A stretch of DNA of 64,000 nucleotides. It comes from Rheinheimera tangshanensis (GTDB lineage Bacteria; Pseudomonadota; Gammaproteobacteria; Enterobacterales; Alteromonadaceae). Under the pieces are notes generated by a model that did no database searches, was not told where the DNA came from, and saw nothing but the letters and a program-made list of their open reading frames with translations. A program made the position numbers and the translations under genes. The stretch spans positions 186,001 to 250,000 of the forward strand of contig NZ_BMLH01000003.1 in assembly GCF_014645135.1 (NCBI RefSeq). The letters are read 5' to 3'. The number at the start of each line of letters is the position of its first letter. The first letter of the stretch is position 1. Of the stretch, positions 33,349 to 42,751 are shown in pieces.

Positions 33349-34941
33349 ATGAAATCTCAGGGAATTAATTTTTACCATCCGTTCGCCTTTTGGCTGGGCT
33401 GTATTGCTATCACTTTGGGGGTTCTGGCTCATGTGCCCATGTTTATCCACGCTTCTCATATGAATTATCAGATGGTGGGTATGCCGATGGACAATAATAT
33501 GTTGATTGGTATGGGACTTATTCCGTTGGGTTTGCTGTTTGCCATGTATGGATTGATGCCAAGGCTAGAGCAACTTCGCACTGCAGATCACAGCAGATTG
33601 CATTTTCATGTAGCGGATCAGTTACCGCTCAACAAAGAACATTGGACCTTAGTCATGGTGCTGATGGCTGCTGTGATAGTGGATGTGATGAAACCTGCCA
33701 CTTTGGGTTTTGTTATGCCGGGTATGAAAGCTGAATATGGTATCAGTTCAAAAGAAGCCGGCGTTTTAGCTCTGGTGGCTTTAACGGGCACCACCATAGG
33801 CTCAGTGATTTGGGGCCTGATGGCGGATTTGTTTGGTCGCAGAGCCGCTATTTTGTTGTCAGCACTGATGTTTATCGGTACCGCGATTTGTGGTGCTATG
33901 CCGACTTTTGAATGGAATCTGGTGATGTGCTTTTTAATGGGGATGTCAGCGGGGGGCTTATTACCTATTACCTTTACCCTGATGGCCGAAACTATTCCGT
34001 CGGCTCACCGGGGCTGGTTACTGGTGGCTCTGGGTGGCTTTGGCACTGCAGCAGGTTATCTGGTCGCCTCTGGCTCTGCGGCGTTATTGGAGCCCATGTT
34101 TAGCTGGCGTGTTTTATGGATGTTGGGGTTGCCGACAGGTTTGTTGGTTATTTTTTTAAACCGTTATATTCCGGAATCTCCGCGTTATCTTGCCAGTAAA
34201 GGTTTAACCAGCGAAGCCCGGCTGGTGCTACAGCGTTTCAGTGGGGTTCAGGCGCAGGATCAAAGCAGCGTAGTGGTCGAGGAAGAGCCTGCCTCTGAGC
34301 AAGCAGGATTTAAACAGCTGTTAAAAGGGCATTATCCTGGTATTACTTTAGGTTTAGTGGCGGCAGGTGTGGCCTGGGGGTTGGTGAACTTTGGTTTTAT
34401 GTTATGGCTGCCAACCAATTTAGGCGAAATGGGCTTAGCAGGGCAGGCCAGCGCTATTATCACCAAATCCGCTTTTTTTGCATTGCCAGGCGTGGCAGTG
34501 GTGATCTGGCTGTATCACAGCTGGAGTAGCATAAAAACCTTATTGCTGTTTATTCTGTTAACGGCTTTGTCTTTGCTAAGTTTTTGCTTGTTTGACTGGC
34601 TCGATAGCCGTTCTGTGACCTTGCTCTCTGTATCCATTGCGTTGCTGCTGGTCAGCTCCAGTGGGGTGATCGCCATGCTGATCCCTTACGCGGCAGAGAT
34701 TTATCCGGTGCATTTGCGTGGCACTGGTTCTGGTATAGTGGCTGCCAGCTCAAAGTTTGGTGGTATTTTAGGGGCTTTACTTGGTGTCATTGGTGTGTTC
34801 GACCAGATGGCGTGGTCGGCCTTGTTGATTATGGCTGCTTTGGTTACCGCTGCATTGTTATTGCATCGCCACGGTATAGATACCAGAGGGGTACGACTGG
34901 AGGATATGCATGATGCTTTACAAAAGAAGTCTGAGCGTTAA
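33349..34941 (+). CDS. MFS transporter
   Basis: 530-residue inner-membrane transporter with 12 or more helices. After an N-terminal pair of helices (about 12-70) comes a conventional MFS core. It has MADLFGRRAAILLSALMFIG, the loop 2-3 motif, then GLPTGLLVIFLNRYIPESPR at the central loop and VHLRGTGSGIVAASSKFGG in the second half. The PESPR motif is typical of sugar- or aromatic-acid-type porters. The open frame starts at 33184, but the ATG at 33349, after an AGAGA box, gives the natural start. Substrate unknown. Confidence 0.85.
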   Translation: MKSQGINFYHPFAFWLGCIAITLGVLAHVPMFIHASHMNYQMVGMPMDNNMLIGMGLIPLGLLFAMYGLMPRLEQLRTADHSRLHFHVADQLPLNKEHWTLVMVLMAAVIVDVMKPATLGFVMPGMKAEYGISSKEAGVLALVALTGTTIGSVIWGLMADLFGRRAAILLSALMFIGTAICGAMPTFEWNLVMCFLMGMSAGGLLPITFTLMAETIPSAHRGWLLVALGGFGTAAGYLVASGSAALLEPMFSWRVLWMLGLPTGLLVIFLNRYIPESPRYLASKGLTSEARLVLQRFSGVQAQDQSSVVVEEEPASEQAGFKQLLKGHYPGITLGLVAAGVAWGLVNFGFMLWLPTNLGEMGLAGQASAIITKSAFFALPGVAVVIWLYHSWSSIKTLLLFILLTALSLLSFCLFDWLDSRSVTLLSVSIALLLVSSSGVIAMLIPYAAEIYPVHLRGTGSGIVAASSKFGGILGALLGVIGVFDQMAWSALLIMAALVTAALLLHRHGIDTRGVRLEDMHDALQKKSER

Positions 34942-34964
34942 AAAAGCCCACGCAGAGGTGGGCT
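34939..34964 (-). terminator. Terminator of the Sel1/TonB-C gene
   Basis: On the minus strand AGCCCAC pairs with GTGGGCT and runs into TTTTTT. It lies 17 nt after the stop of the minus-strand gene and also abuts the end of the MFS gene. Confidence 0.85.
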
Positions 34965-34980
34965 GATGTGTCGACAGAGC

Positions 34981-36294
34981 TTACAGTGCGGCTTTAAGCT
35001 CCGCCGCGGTTTCGTAGTTTTGCGCTACGGCTTTATCCAGCAGTAATTGACCCTCAGCCTTGTTCCCCTGCAGTATTTTTCTAACGCCACTCCAGGCCTG
35101 TACCTGGGGATCGTTGCGCTGTAACAGATAATTCTCCCAGGACTCAGATATCATGGCCAATTGGCGTTGTGCTGCTAAATTGCCGTTTTTCGCCGCCATA
35201 GTCCACCAATAGCCGCCAGTATGTAATTCAGACACATAAACAACAGGAGTGACATAGGTCGTTTTGCCAGGATCGGCCCAGAGTCTGAAAACGCCATTGC
35301 TGGCATCTTCATCCAGTACTTTGCCCAGCAGCAGAGTATTGGCTTGCTGCTTACTTAGTTTGTCGGCATTGAGCACTTCAGTCACTTTGCCAGTCACATC
35401 AGTTTTTACCATGGCTGTACCAGAAAAACCTTGGATACGGCTACTGAAGCCGGATCTGCGGTCAAAGAGCTGGGCTGGTAGTTCGGCGGTTGGCTCTAAA
35501 GCCAGATTTTTATCCGCCTGCACAACATAGCTAGAGTTAGTCGCCAGCATATCCAGCAGAGTACCTAGCAAGAATTGGTGCTGGGGGGAGCCGGCGACAG
35601 CAAAATCCATTAACTTATGCTGCTGCATAAAGGCCTTCACCTGATATTCCTTTAAAGGCCCCAGACTGTAATGCAGCATCACTTTACCTTGGTGTTTTTG
35701 TCCTGTGGCAGCATACTTCCATAATTTAACCGCTTTGACAGATACTTTGTTGAAGGTTTTGTCAGGAAAGGATCCCAACACTTCCACTGTGCTGACATGA
35801 CCTTGCTCATCTATTAAAAACTTCATCACTGTGTAACCGAAAATGCCGCTGTGGGCCGCCTCCTTCGGATAAGCAGGAGCTTTACGGTTGATCACTTCAG
35901 GCAGAGCCGCTAAATCCACTTCGTCATCAGGCAAATCACGGATCTGTACTTTGCTTAGTAGTTCCTGAAATAGCTCAGTCGCTTGTTGCTGCTGCTCTGC
36001 TGACAGTTTAGTTGCGACAGATTTGGCAAGAGCTGACGCTCTTTTATCCCCGAGCGCATCGGCCAGTTGAAAATAAGCCAGAGCTTTGACTGTATCGGCT
36101 TTTCTACCTTCCCCTTTGTAATGCATAACGGCCAGGTTAAAAGCGGCCAGTTCATTCCCCAAGGGTAAGAGTGAGGAAAATTCTGCAGAGGCTTTTTGAT
36201 AGTCTTGTTGCTCATACTGTTGTAAGGCATCGAGCAGATCTGAGTAGACAAATGGACTAAAAGCAAGACTAGTGAACAGCAGCAAAGTGCGCAT
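34981..36294 (-). CDS. Exported protein with Sel1-like repeats and TonB C-terminal domain
   Basis: 437-residue exported protein. The signal peptide (MRTLLLFTSLAFSPFVYS) is followed by Sel1/TPR-like repeats (about 20-110: AAFNLAVMHYKGEGRKADTV, ALAYFQLADALGDKRA). A TonB-C domain follows (about 130-215: KAPAYPKEAAHSGIFGYTVM, DEQGHVSTVEVLGSFPD). The C-terminal third again contains Sel1-like helices (AAKNGNLAAQRQLAMIS). It has no transmembrane anchor, so it is not a classical TonB; it may bind peptidoglycan or outer-membrane receptors. The ATG at 36294 follows AAAGGA; the frame's TTG six codons earlier is less likely. Confidence 0.8.
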   Translation of the reverse strand: MRTLLLFTSLAFSPFVYSDLLDALQQYEQQDYQKASAEFSSLLPLGNELAAFNLAVMHYKGEGRKADTVKALAYFQLADALGDKRASALAKSVATKLSAEQQQQATELFQELLSKVQIRDLPDDEVDLAALPEVINRKAPAYPKEAAHSGIFGYTVMKFLIDEQGHVSTVEVLGSFPDKTFNKVSVKAVKLWKYAATGQKHQGKVMLHYSLGPLKEYQVKAFMQQHKLMDFAVAGSPQHQFLLGTLLDMLATNSSYVVQADKNLALEPTAELPAQLFDRRSGFSSRIQGFSGTAMVKTDVTGKVTEVLNADKLSKQQANTLLLGKVLDEDASNGVFRLWADPGKTTYVTPVVYVSELHTGGYWWTMAAKNGNLAAQRQLAMISESWENYLLQRNDPQVQAWSGVRKILQGNKAEGQLLLDKAVAQNYETAAELKAAL

Positions 36295-36435
36295 CAAAGA
36301 ATCCTTTCGCAAATGGTTTTATCCGGAGGAGGAGAATAGAGGGTTTTTATTTACAATTATTTGACATGAAAAGGGCGAAGAAATCAAGAGCAGACTCAGG
36401 CTTCACCTAAATCTGCTCTGGCAGTGGTATGAAAA

Positions 36436-36807
36436 TTAGCCGAAATGATTAAAGCAAAGCTTATTGCCGTCTAAATCCCGTACGTAAGCGCCGTAAAACG
36501 TTTTTTCAATACGTTGACCTGGAGCACCTTCACAGCTTGCTCCCAGCGCCAGAGCTTTGTGATACAGCTCATCTACCTTCTCTTTAGTGCCTGGAGCGAT
36601 AGACAGCATAGTACCGTTACCTGGTGTCGCTGGTTCTTTGTTGTAAGGAATACAAATAGCCAGCATAGGGCTTTGCATACTTTTGCCGATAAATACAATG
36701 CGGTCCATTTTGATCAACGTCTTAGCACCTTGCTCTTTTAACAGCTCCAAATAAAAGGCAACTGATTTATCTAAATCGTTTGAACCTAAAGTGGCATAAC
36801 TAAACAT
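36436..36807 (-). CDS. VOC-family protein (glyoxalase/dioxygenase fold)
   Basis: 123-residue cytoplasmic protein with two beta-alpha-beta-beta-beta halves. The start MFSYATLGSNDLDKSVAFYL and the close FYGAYVRDLDGNKLCFNHFG are typical of the VOC superfamily, the latter carrying the metal-binding region. Members include glyoxalase I, fosfomycin-resistance enzymes and ring-cleaving dioxygenases. The substrate cannot be told. Monocistronic, between the Sel1/TonB-C gene and a terminator. Confidence 0.85.
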   Translation of the reverse strand: MFSYATLGSNDLDKSVAFYLELLKEQGAKTLIKMDRIVFIGKSMQSPMLAICIPYNKEPATPGNGTMLSIAPGTKEKVDELYHKALALGASCEGAPGQRIEKTFYGAYVRDLDGNKLCFNHFG

Positions 36808-36887
36808 AAAATTATCCTGTAGTGAGAAAAAGCCTAATCAATACGCCTGCAATGCAAAATTGGTTGCATCGAATTGAAGTGTTTGGC

Positions 36888-36916
36888 AAAAAAATGGCCC
36901 TTAAACGGGCCATTTT
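36888..36916 (-). terminator. Terminator of the DUF885 gene
   Basis: AAAATGGCCC pairs perfectly with GGGCCATTTT over a 6-nt loop, and on the minus strand it ends in seven Ts, 19 nt after the stop. Confidence 0.9.
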
Positions 36917-36934
36917 CAAGAGGTTGTCCGGAAC

Positions 36935-38806
36935 TTAAGCCGCTTTTACGCTATCGACCCAGTTCTGCACTCGTTTTTCCAGTACTTGTAATGGCAAGGC
37001 ACCACCACCTAACACTGTATCGTGGAAACCTTTGATATCGAACTTGTCGCCTAACTGTTCTTTGGCTTTAGCGCGGATTTCCAGAATTTTTAACATACCA
37101 ATTTTGTAGGCTGTTGCCTGACCTGGCCACACTAAATAACGACGCACTTCAGAAGTGACTGCACCTTCGGCAACAGGGGTTTTTTCTTTGAAATACTCAA
37201 TACCTTGTTGTTCAGTCCAGCCTTTGCTGTGCATACCTGTGTCGACCACCAAACGCACTGCGCGCCACATTTCCGTGATTAAACGGCCAAAATCAGAGTA
37301 GTCGCTCTGGTAAGCGCCCATTTCTTTGGCCAGTAACTCAGAATACAAAGCCCAGCCTTCAACATAAGCAGTAAAACCAGCCTGAGTACGGAAAGTTGGT
37401 ACTGAGGTTAGCTCTTGTGCAATAGAAATCTGCATATGGTGGCCCGGGCTGCCTTCATGGTAAGCGATGGCTTCCATTTCATTTTTCGGCATTTGTTTCA
37501 TATCAGATAAATGCGCGTAGTAAATACCAGGACGTTTACCATCTGGTGTGCCAGGGTAATAATGTTGAGCCGCACCTGGTTGTTCACGGAAGGCTTCCAC
37601 CCGTTTTACTGTTAAAGCCGCTTTGGGCAGAATACCGAAGTATTCAGGCAGCTTTTTCTCAATAAAGGCTAAATAAGCTTCTGAGTCTTTTAAATAACCC
37701 TGACGGCCTTCATCTGTATCCGGATAGAAAAATTGTGCATCAGTTTTGATAAAGGTAAAGAACTCTTTGAGAGAACCTTTAAAGCCCACTTTATCTTTAA
37801 TCGCATTCATTTCTTTGGTCAGGCGGTCAACTTCATTTAAACCTATCTGGTGAATTTCATCCGCAGTTAAGTTGGTTGTTGTTGATTGGGCTAAGCGATG
37901 GTTGTAATACGCCACGCCGTTAGGCTGAGTCGATACCCCCGTCACATTAACCTGAGTTTTATCCAGTTCGCTGGTTAAAAAAGCAGACAGGGCTTCATAA
38001 GAAGGTTGGAACTGAGTGGTTAAAGCTGATTTCGCGTCAGCCAGTAACTGTTCAGCTTTTTTATCATCCAGTTTGTCGGCTTTTTTCAACGCTTCCACTT
38101 TAGCTTTGGCATCAGCCCATAAAGGAGCGTCTTTGTCACTTTGTTTAAAAGGCGCGCCGTCTAACAGGTTATTGACTTGTTCCAATACACCTTCGTACGC
38201 AAAGCGTGGTGGGCGTACACCTGCTTCAGCATACTTAGCGGCACGTTGCTGCAAGTCAGCAATAGCTTTGGCAATTCCGCCAATACGTTTGACATAGGCT
38301 TCCATATCGACCACTTCGTCAACTTTATGGAAGTTCATCAAAACTTGAGGCAATAACGCATGTACACCTTGCATCTGATTAAACACATAAGTGTTTACAC
38401 GAAATGCGGCAGCGTCACGACTTTGTTCATACTGATAAATCCATAAGTCGTACGAAGTTTTGGCTTCCGTATCTAACTTGCTGTAATCAAACTGAGATTT
38501 TAATTCTTCAACAGAAGCGGCAGCCCAGGCCAATTGCTTGTCTTCGGCTTCTTCTGTCACGTCGTCAATCTGATCTTGCTTATCTTTACGACCTAAGAAG
38601 GTCATTTGCAGCGGACTCATTTGCAGCTGCTCTTCGTATTTGGTTTCAAACCACTGGTTTAACCGCTCTGATTCAGATAAAGCTGCTTTAGTTTCTGCTG
38701 CTGTCGCAGGTTCAGCTGCGGCTGCGGTGGTTGTTTTGGTATCTTGTGCCGGATTACAGCCTGCCAGTAATGCGGCAATGCTAAGAGCTAATAATGAATG
38801 GCGCAC
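36935..38806 (-). CDS. DUF885 family lipoprotein (putative metallopeptidase)
   Basis: 623-residue predicted lipoprotein (lipobox LLAGC, Cys17) with an Ala/Thr-rich linker. The catalytic-looking motif AYHEGSPGHHMQIS lies near residue 457, with the HE and HH pairs that place DUF885 among zinc-dependent peptidases. The following GFTAYVEGWALYSELLAKEM supplies a further glutamate. The C-terminus reads GAVTSEVRRYLVWPGQATAY then YKIGMLKILE. Its neighbour upstream is an M20 amidohydrolase. A paralogue with the same motifs is encoded at 60660-62501. Substrates are unknown, probably peptides in the periplasm. Confidence 0.88.
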   Translation of the reverse strand: MRHSLLALSIAALLAGCNPAQDTKTTTAAAAEPATAAETKAALSESERLNQWFETKYEEQLQMSPLQMTFLGRKDKQDQIDDVTEEAEDKQLAWAAASVEELKSQFDYSKLDTEAKTSYDLWIYQYEQSRDAAAFRVNTYVFNQMQGVHALLPQVLMNFHKVDEVVDMEAYVKRIGGIAKAIADLQQRAAKYAEAGVRPPRFAYEGVLEQVNNLLDGAPFKQSDKDAPLWADAKAKVEALKKADKLDDKKAEQLLADAKSALTTQFQPSYEALSAFLTSELDKTQVNVTGVSTQPNGVAYYNHRLAQSTTTNLTADEIHQIGLNEVDRLTKEMNAIKDKVGFKGSLKEFFTFIKTDAQFFYPDTDEGRQGYLKDSEAYLAFIEKKLPEYFGILPKAALTVKRVEAFREQPGAAQHYYPGTPDGKRPGIYYAHLSDMKQMPKNEMEAIAYHEGSPGHHMQISIAQELTSVPTFRTQAGFTAYVEGWALYSELLAKEMGAYQSDYSDFGRLITEMWRAVRLVVDTGMHSKGWTEQQGIEYFKEKTPVAEGAVTSEVRRYLVWPGQATAYKIGMLKILEIRAKAKEQLGDKFDIKGFHDTVLGGGALPLQVLEKRVQNWVDSVKAA

Positions 38807-38933
38807 GTTGCGTTTTCCTTTTAGTTATTGATTATGGAACATCATCGGTTTGAAACAGCCGGACTGAGGATGTGACTATCAGACTAACCTGAATTGTCAC
38901 CCGAGTCGAAACTCATTTGTAACTTTATCTTAC

Positions 38934-38959
38934 AAAAAGGCCTGCCTGAGGCAAGCCTT
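38934..38959 (-). terminator. Terminator of the M20 amidohydrolase gene
   Basis: On the minus strand AAGGCTTGCCT pairs with AGGCAGGCCTT and continues into Ts. It lies 24 nt after the stop. Confidence 0.8.
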
Positions 38960-38983
38960 GGTTTGTATTCTCTGAAGCCTCGT

Positions 38984-40312
38984 TTAGTGTTTTGGCATCA
39001 GATCCAGCAAAGCCACCACAGTTGCTTCCACACCGGCTTTAATCGAAGGCTCTGGTGCAATTTTAAATAAAGGGCTGTGATGGCTGGGCACAGGTGCGCC
39101 GCCTTGTTTTTCCCGCTCAAAGTCCTCTTTGGGTGTACCGCCAATCTGAAAATACACACTCTGAATGGTCGGGTTCATAATTAAAAACGGATAATCTTCT
39201 GCGCCCATACCTAAACGTTTGTAATTCTGATCCAGAATATCAGCACCAAAGTGACTGACCCAACGCTGCTTTAAACGTTGTGTCAGTGGAATATCGTTCA
39301 CTGTAGGTGGTGTGGTTTGTGGGTCTACTGTCACTTCAGGCAGTTTATCTTCAGGCAAACCCGCGACCCGGCCCATATTGGTCGCTACTCTTTTAATAGC
39401 GCCAATCAGCTGCTCTCGGGTTTCTAAAGTATCGTTACGTACTGTCAGCTGTAAATGAGCTGAGTCGGGGATAATATTGTGCTTCGAGCCTGAGTGAAAA
39501 GAGCCAACGGTAATGACGCTGGGCTCTTTTGGCGCTACTTCCCGGCTGACAATAGTCTGCAGTGCCAGCACGATTTGGGAGCCTAAGACGATCGGATCTT
39601 TACCCCGGTGCGGGCTGGCGCCATGTGCACCAACGCCATGAATATGAATATCCACCGAATCGACACCAGAGTAGGGCGAACCTTCGACAGCAACAATTTT
39701 ACCTGCTTCAATTTCGCTGGACACATGCAGCGCCATGGCGTAATCCGGTGTGCCAAAACGCTGCCAGATGTTATCGTCACGCATGCTCTGTGCACCACCA
39801 ACATACTCCTCTGCAGGCTGGCCTATCAGCATTAAAGTGCCTTGCCACTGATCTTTAATTTTAACCATCTGACGTGCTGTGCCAATTAAGCTGGTGACAT
39901 GCATATCATGACCACAGGCGTGCATCACCGAAACTTCGTTGCCGTGCCAATCTTTGCTTTTTACTTTGGACGCATAAGGCAAACCACTTTTTTCTTCTAC
40001 CGGCAAAGCATCCATATCTGCGCGCATCATCACCAGTGGTCCTTTGCCATTTTTTAAAATAGCGACGACCCCGGTTTTACCTACTCCGGTAGTCACTTCA
40101 AAGCCAGCCGCTTTGAGCTCTTTGGCTAAGCGCTCTGCTGTTTTAAACTCCATAAAAGACAGTTCAGGGTTTTGGTGAAAGTGGTTAAACAGCGGTTCCA
40201 GATGCTGTTGATAATCGGTGTGAATAGCTGCGGCTAAGTCTTTGGTTGCAGCTATAGTGCTGGTGCTGAGCAAGGCTGAGCTGATCAGGCAGGCGAGGGG
40301 AAGCAGACGCAT
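38984..40312 (-). CDS. Exported M20-family amidohydrolase
   Basis: 442-residue exported metalloenzyme. The signal peptide ends at about residue 22 (TSTIAA). The metal-site motifs are MMRADMDALPVEEKSG and VMHACGHDMHVTSLIGTARQ, with PAEEYVGGA supplying the catalytic glutamate. The GSFHSGSKHNIIPDSA block belongs to the dimerisation domain. It belongs to the hippurate hydrolase/IAA-amino-acid hydrolase group and releases acyl groups or amino acids from amides. The periplasmic location suits use of peptides next to the DUF885 lipoprotein. Confidence 0.9.
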   Translation of the reverse strand: MRLLPLACLISSALLSTSTIAATKDLAAAIHTDYQQHLEPLFNHFHQNPELSFMEFKTAERLAKELKAAGFEVTTGVGKTGVVAILKNGKGPLVMMRADMDALPVEEKSGLPYASKVKSKDWHGNEVSVMHACGHDMHVTSLIGTARQMVKIKDQWQGTLMLIGQPAEEYVGGAQSMRDDNIWQRFGTPDYAMALHVSSEIEAGKIVAVEGSPYSGVDSVDIHIHGVGAHGASPHRGKDPIVLGSQIVLALQTIVSREVAPKEPSVITVGSFHSGSKHNIIPDSAHLQLTVRNDTLETREQLIGAIKRVATNMGRVAGLPEDKLPEVTVDPQTTPPTVNDIPLTQRLKQRWVSHFGADILDQNYKRLGMGAEDYPFLIMNPTIQSVYFQIGGTPKEDFEREKQGGAPVPSHHSPLFKIAPEPSIKAGVEATVVALLDLMPKH

Positions 40313-40514
40313 TCTGAAATCCTTTTTGTTGTTGTTTTAGGCGGTTGGTCGCGTATTCATCACAGCATAAAAAATCAACAAAGGACAAGGGGCTGGAACA
40401 GATATGCGTTCAAATCCAGCCTTTTAAAGACTATTGGTGAACGCATATGAGGTAGAAGACTGAAAAACCTGATCTTTTGGTTAAATTTGTCAGGTTGTGC
40501 TGCCGATCCGATGG

Positions 40515-40520
40515 TATGAT
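40515..40520 (+). promoter_or_regulatory. Extended -10 element upstream of the 104-residue gene
   Basis: TGGTATGAT has the extended -10 form with TATGAT at 40515-40520. No good -35 is seen. It would drive the small exported protein and possibly the antiporter gene downstream. Confidence 0.35.
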
Positions 40521-40587
40521 CAACACACTTACTCACGAACTTTGTAGACCAAGGGGTTGTTTCTCTTATGCTTTCAGGTGGTTGACT

Positions 40588-40902
40588 ATGAGACTGTTAA
40601 GTTTTATTGCGCTGTTTTTTTATTTAAGTTCACTGCTTCCCTCAGCGCAGTTTTCGGCTGCCCAACAGTGGCTAGAGTCACCTCAAACTTCAGCCAGCCA
40701 TAGCCTGGCCCAACTGACCTCGGCTGCTTCACCTGCCAAACATATGATGTTATCCGATGACGATGACAATAGTCTGGTTCAATTGCATCAGAAAGTCCTT
40801 AGCCCGGTATTCAGCCAAACTTATAGCTATTTAGTGACAAGATGGCATGTCTTTTCCTTACTGCCTTTTTTGGCACGTGCTCCTCCTGTGGTTTTAAGTT
40901 AA
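40588..40902 (+). CDS. Small exported protein of unknown function
   Basis: 104-residue protein. The ATG at 40588 follows AGGTGG and opens a signal-peptide-like MRLLSFIALFFYLSSLLPSA. The remainder is Ser/Ala/Gln-rich with a DDDDN cluster near residue 60 and no recognised domain. The frame is open 37 codons further upstream, without a binding site. The gene lies 104 nt before the K+/H+ antiporter gene on the same strand. No function can be named. Confidence 0.5.
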   Translation: MRLLSFIALFFYLSSLLPSAQFSAAQQWLESPQTSASHSLAQLTSAASPAKHMMLSDDDDNSLVQLHQKVLSPVFSQTYSYLVTRWHVFSLLPFLARAPPVVLS

Positions 40903-41006
40903 CTCAGCTGTAGTGTCAGGCAGTCTCCCACTTTAAAAAGTCAGGTGCTGCAAAATGAAGTTCTGCTGTAGGTTTGGCCTGTAGCCACAATGTGAGAACC
41001 CTATTT

Positions 41007-42725
41007 ATGTTTGTGATTGACCAAATTATTTTATTAGCCGCTATTCTGATTATTTTTGGCATCTTATCCAGCAAGTTGTCGGCCCGCCTGGGGTTGCCCG
41101 TACTGGTGCTGTTTTTAATGGTCGGTATGCTGGCAGGGGAAGATGGCCCAGGTGGTATCGTCTTTGATAATGCGCAAATTGCCCATGCGCTGGGTTCTTT
41201 AGCTTTAGCTGTTATTCTGTTTGATGGTGGTCTACAAACCCCCATGGCCTCTATTAAGCAAGTGTGGAAACCCGCCTCTGTACTGGCTACTTTAGGTGTA
41301 TTAGTCACCTCAGCTATCACTGGTGTAGCTGCCGCCTATATTCTGGATGTATCGTTGTTTTATGGCTTACTCATTGGTGCCATAGTCGGTTCTACTGATG
41401 CTGCCGCGGTATTTTCGTTATTGCGTAACGCCGGTATTCATATCAATCCGCGACTAAAATCGACGCTGGAAATTGAAAGTGCAACCAACGACCCTATGGC
41501 GATTTTCCTGACCGTGGGTTTGTTGGAAGTCATGGTGAAAGGGTTGGAACCCGGCACTGGCTTACTGATGCTGTTTATCCAGCAAATGGGCATAGGTTCT
41601 GCGGTAGGTTTGGCTGGTGGCTGGTTGTCTGTACGTGTTATTAACCGCATTCATTTAACCACCTCAGGTTTATACCCCGTTATGGTGGCCGCTTTGGGTT
41701 TATTGGCTTTTGGTATTGCGGCTAATCTGGGGGGCAGTGGCTTTCTGGCCATTTTTATTGCTGGTGTGGTGATAGGCAATAGCCGTTTTGTTTTTCAGCG
41801 CAGTACCTTTTTGTTTCACGACGGTTTGGCCTGGTTGGGCCAAATTATCATGTTCGTATTTTTAGGTTTGCTGATTAACCCGTCTTCCTTGCTTGATGTC
41901 TGGCTGGAAGGGCTTTGCATAGCCGCAGTGTTGATCCTGATCGCCAGACCTTTGTCTGTACTGCCGGTGTTGAAGATATTTGGCTTTAATGCGCGCGAAA
42001 TGACCTTAGTATCCTGGGTGGGTTTACGGGGGTCAGTGCCTATTATTCTGGCGATTTACCCGCTGATTTATGGTTTACCTGGCGCAGAGCTGATTTTTAG
42101 TGTGGTGTTTTTCGTAGTGCTCATTTCAGCCACCATTCAAGGTTCTACCTTACCCTGGGTGGCTCGTACTTTGGGACTGACAGAACCTCCACCAGTAACG
42201 CCTGCGGCAACGCTCGAGATCACTGCTTTGGGTGATGTTGATGCGGACATAGTCGAATACCAACTGGGAGATAATTCGAGAGCGGCAAAGCGTCGTTTAT
42301 CCCAAATGGCTTTGCCTGATGGAACTGTGGTGGCGATGATCACTCGTGGTAATGAGGTGATCCCGCCCCGTGGGTCAACCTTGCTGCATGCCGGTGATCA
42401 TTTGTTTATTGTGATGAAACCAGAGGCGCGCGAATTTGTCGATTTGGTCTGCGCCGGAGTGTCTGAAGCCAGCCATCAGGAGCTGCCTGCGACCGAATTA
42501 CGCTTAAAAGGCTATACCAAAGTGGAAGACTTGCAGCATTCCTATGGCATCGAGTTGTCGGCTGAAGGAGGGGTGTCGCTGGATGAATTATTGCGTCAGA
42601 CTTTAGCAGACCAGGCTGTGTTGGGTGCCAGCAAAGACTTTAGCGAAGTGACACTTTCCGTCCGTGAAATGGTAGGGCAACGCATAGCCACTGTGGGTAT
42701 AGCGCCTAAAGCTAGTCCGTTATAA
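41007..42725 (+). CDS. cvrA: Potassium/proton antiporter (CvrA/NhaP2 type)
   Basis: 572-residue inner-membrane CPA1 antiporter. About twelve helices (residues 1-390) include LGLPVLVLFLMVGMLAGEDG, AVILFDGGLQTP, and GAIVGSTDAAAVFSLLRNAG with the ion-binding aspartate. ESATNDPMAIFLTVGLLEVM follows. The C-terminus carries a TrkA-C-like domain (about 400-480) and a CorC/HlyC-type domain (about 490-560), as in E. coli CvrA/NhaP2 (578 residues). It expels K+ in exchange for protons. Start at ATG 41007; the TTG-led extension has no family similarity. Confidence 0.92.
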   Translation: MFVIDQIILLAAILIIFGILSSKLSARLGLPVLVLFLMVGMLAGEDGPGGIVFDNAQIAHALGSLALAVILFDGGLQTPMASIKQVWKPASVLATLGVLVTSAITGVAAAYILDVSLFYGLLIGAIVGSTDAAAVFSLLRNAGIHINPRLKSTLEIESATNDPMAIFLTVGLLEVMVKGLEPGTGLLMLFIQQMGIGSAVGLAGGWLSVRVINRIHLTTSGLYPVMVAALGLLAFGIAANLGGSGFLAIFIAGVVIGNSRFVFQRSTFLFHDGLAWLGQIIMFVFLGLLINPSSLLDVWLEGLCIAAVLILIARPLSVLPVLKIFGFNAREMTLVSWVGLRGSVPIILAIYPLIYGLPGAELIFSVVFFVVLISATIQGSTLPWVARTLGLTEPPPVTPAATLEITALGDVDADIVEYQLGDNSRAAKRRLSQMALPDGTVVAMITRGNEVIPPRGSTLLHAGDHLFIVMKPEAREFVDLVCAGVSEASHQELPATELRLKGYTKVEDLQHSYGIELSAEGGVSLDELLRQTLADQAVLGASKDFSEVTLSVREMVGQRIATVGIAPKASPL

Positions 42726-42728
42726 CAA

Positions 42729-42750
42729 AATGGGGTCTTCTGACCCCATT
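42729..42750. terminator. Bidirectional terminator between cvrA and the aspartoacylase-like gene
   Basis: AATGGGGTC and GACCCCATT form a perfect 9-bp stem with a 4-nt loop between two convergent genes that end at 42725 and 42752. Confidence 0.8.
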
Positions 42751-42751
42751 C

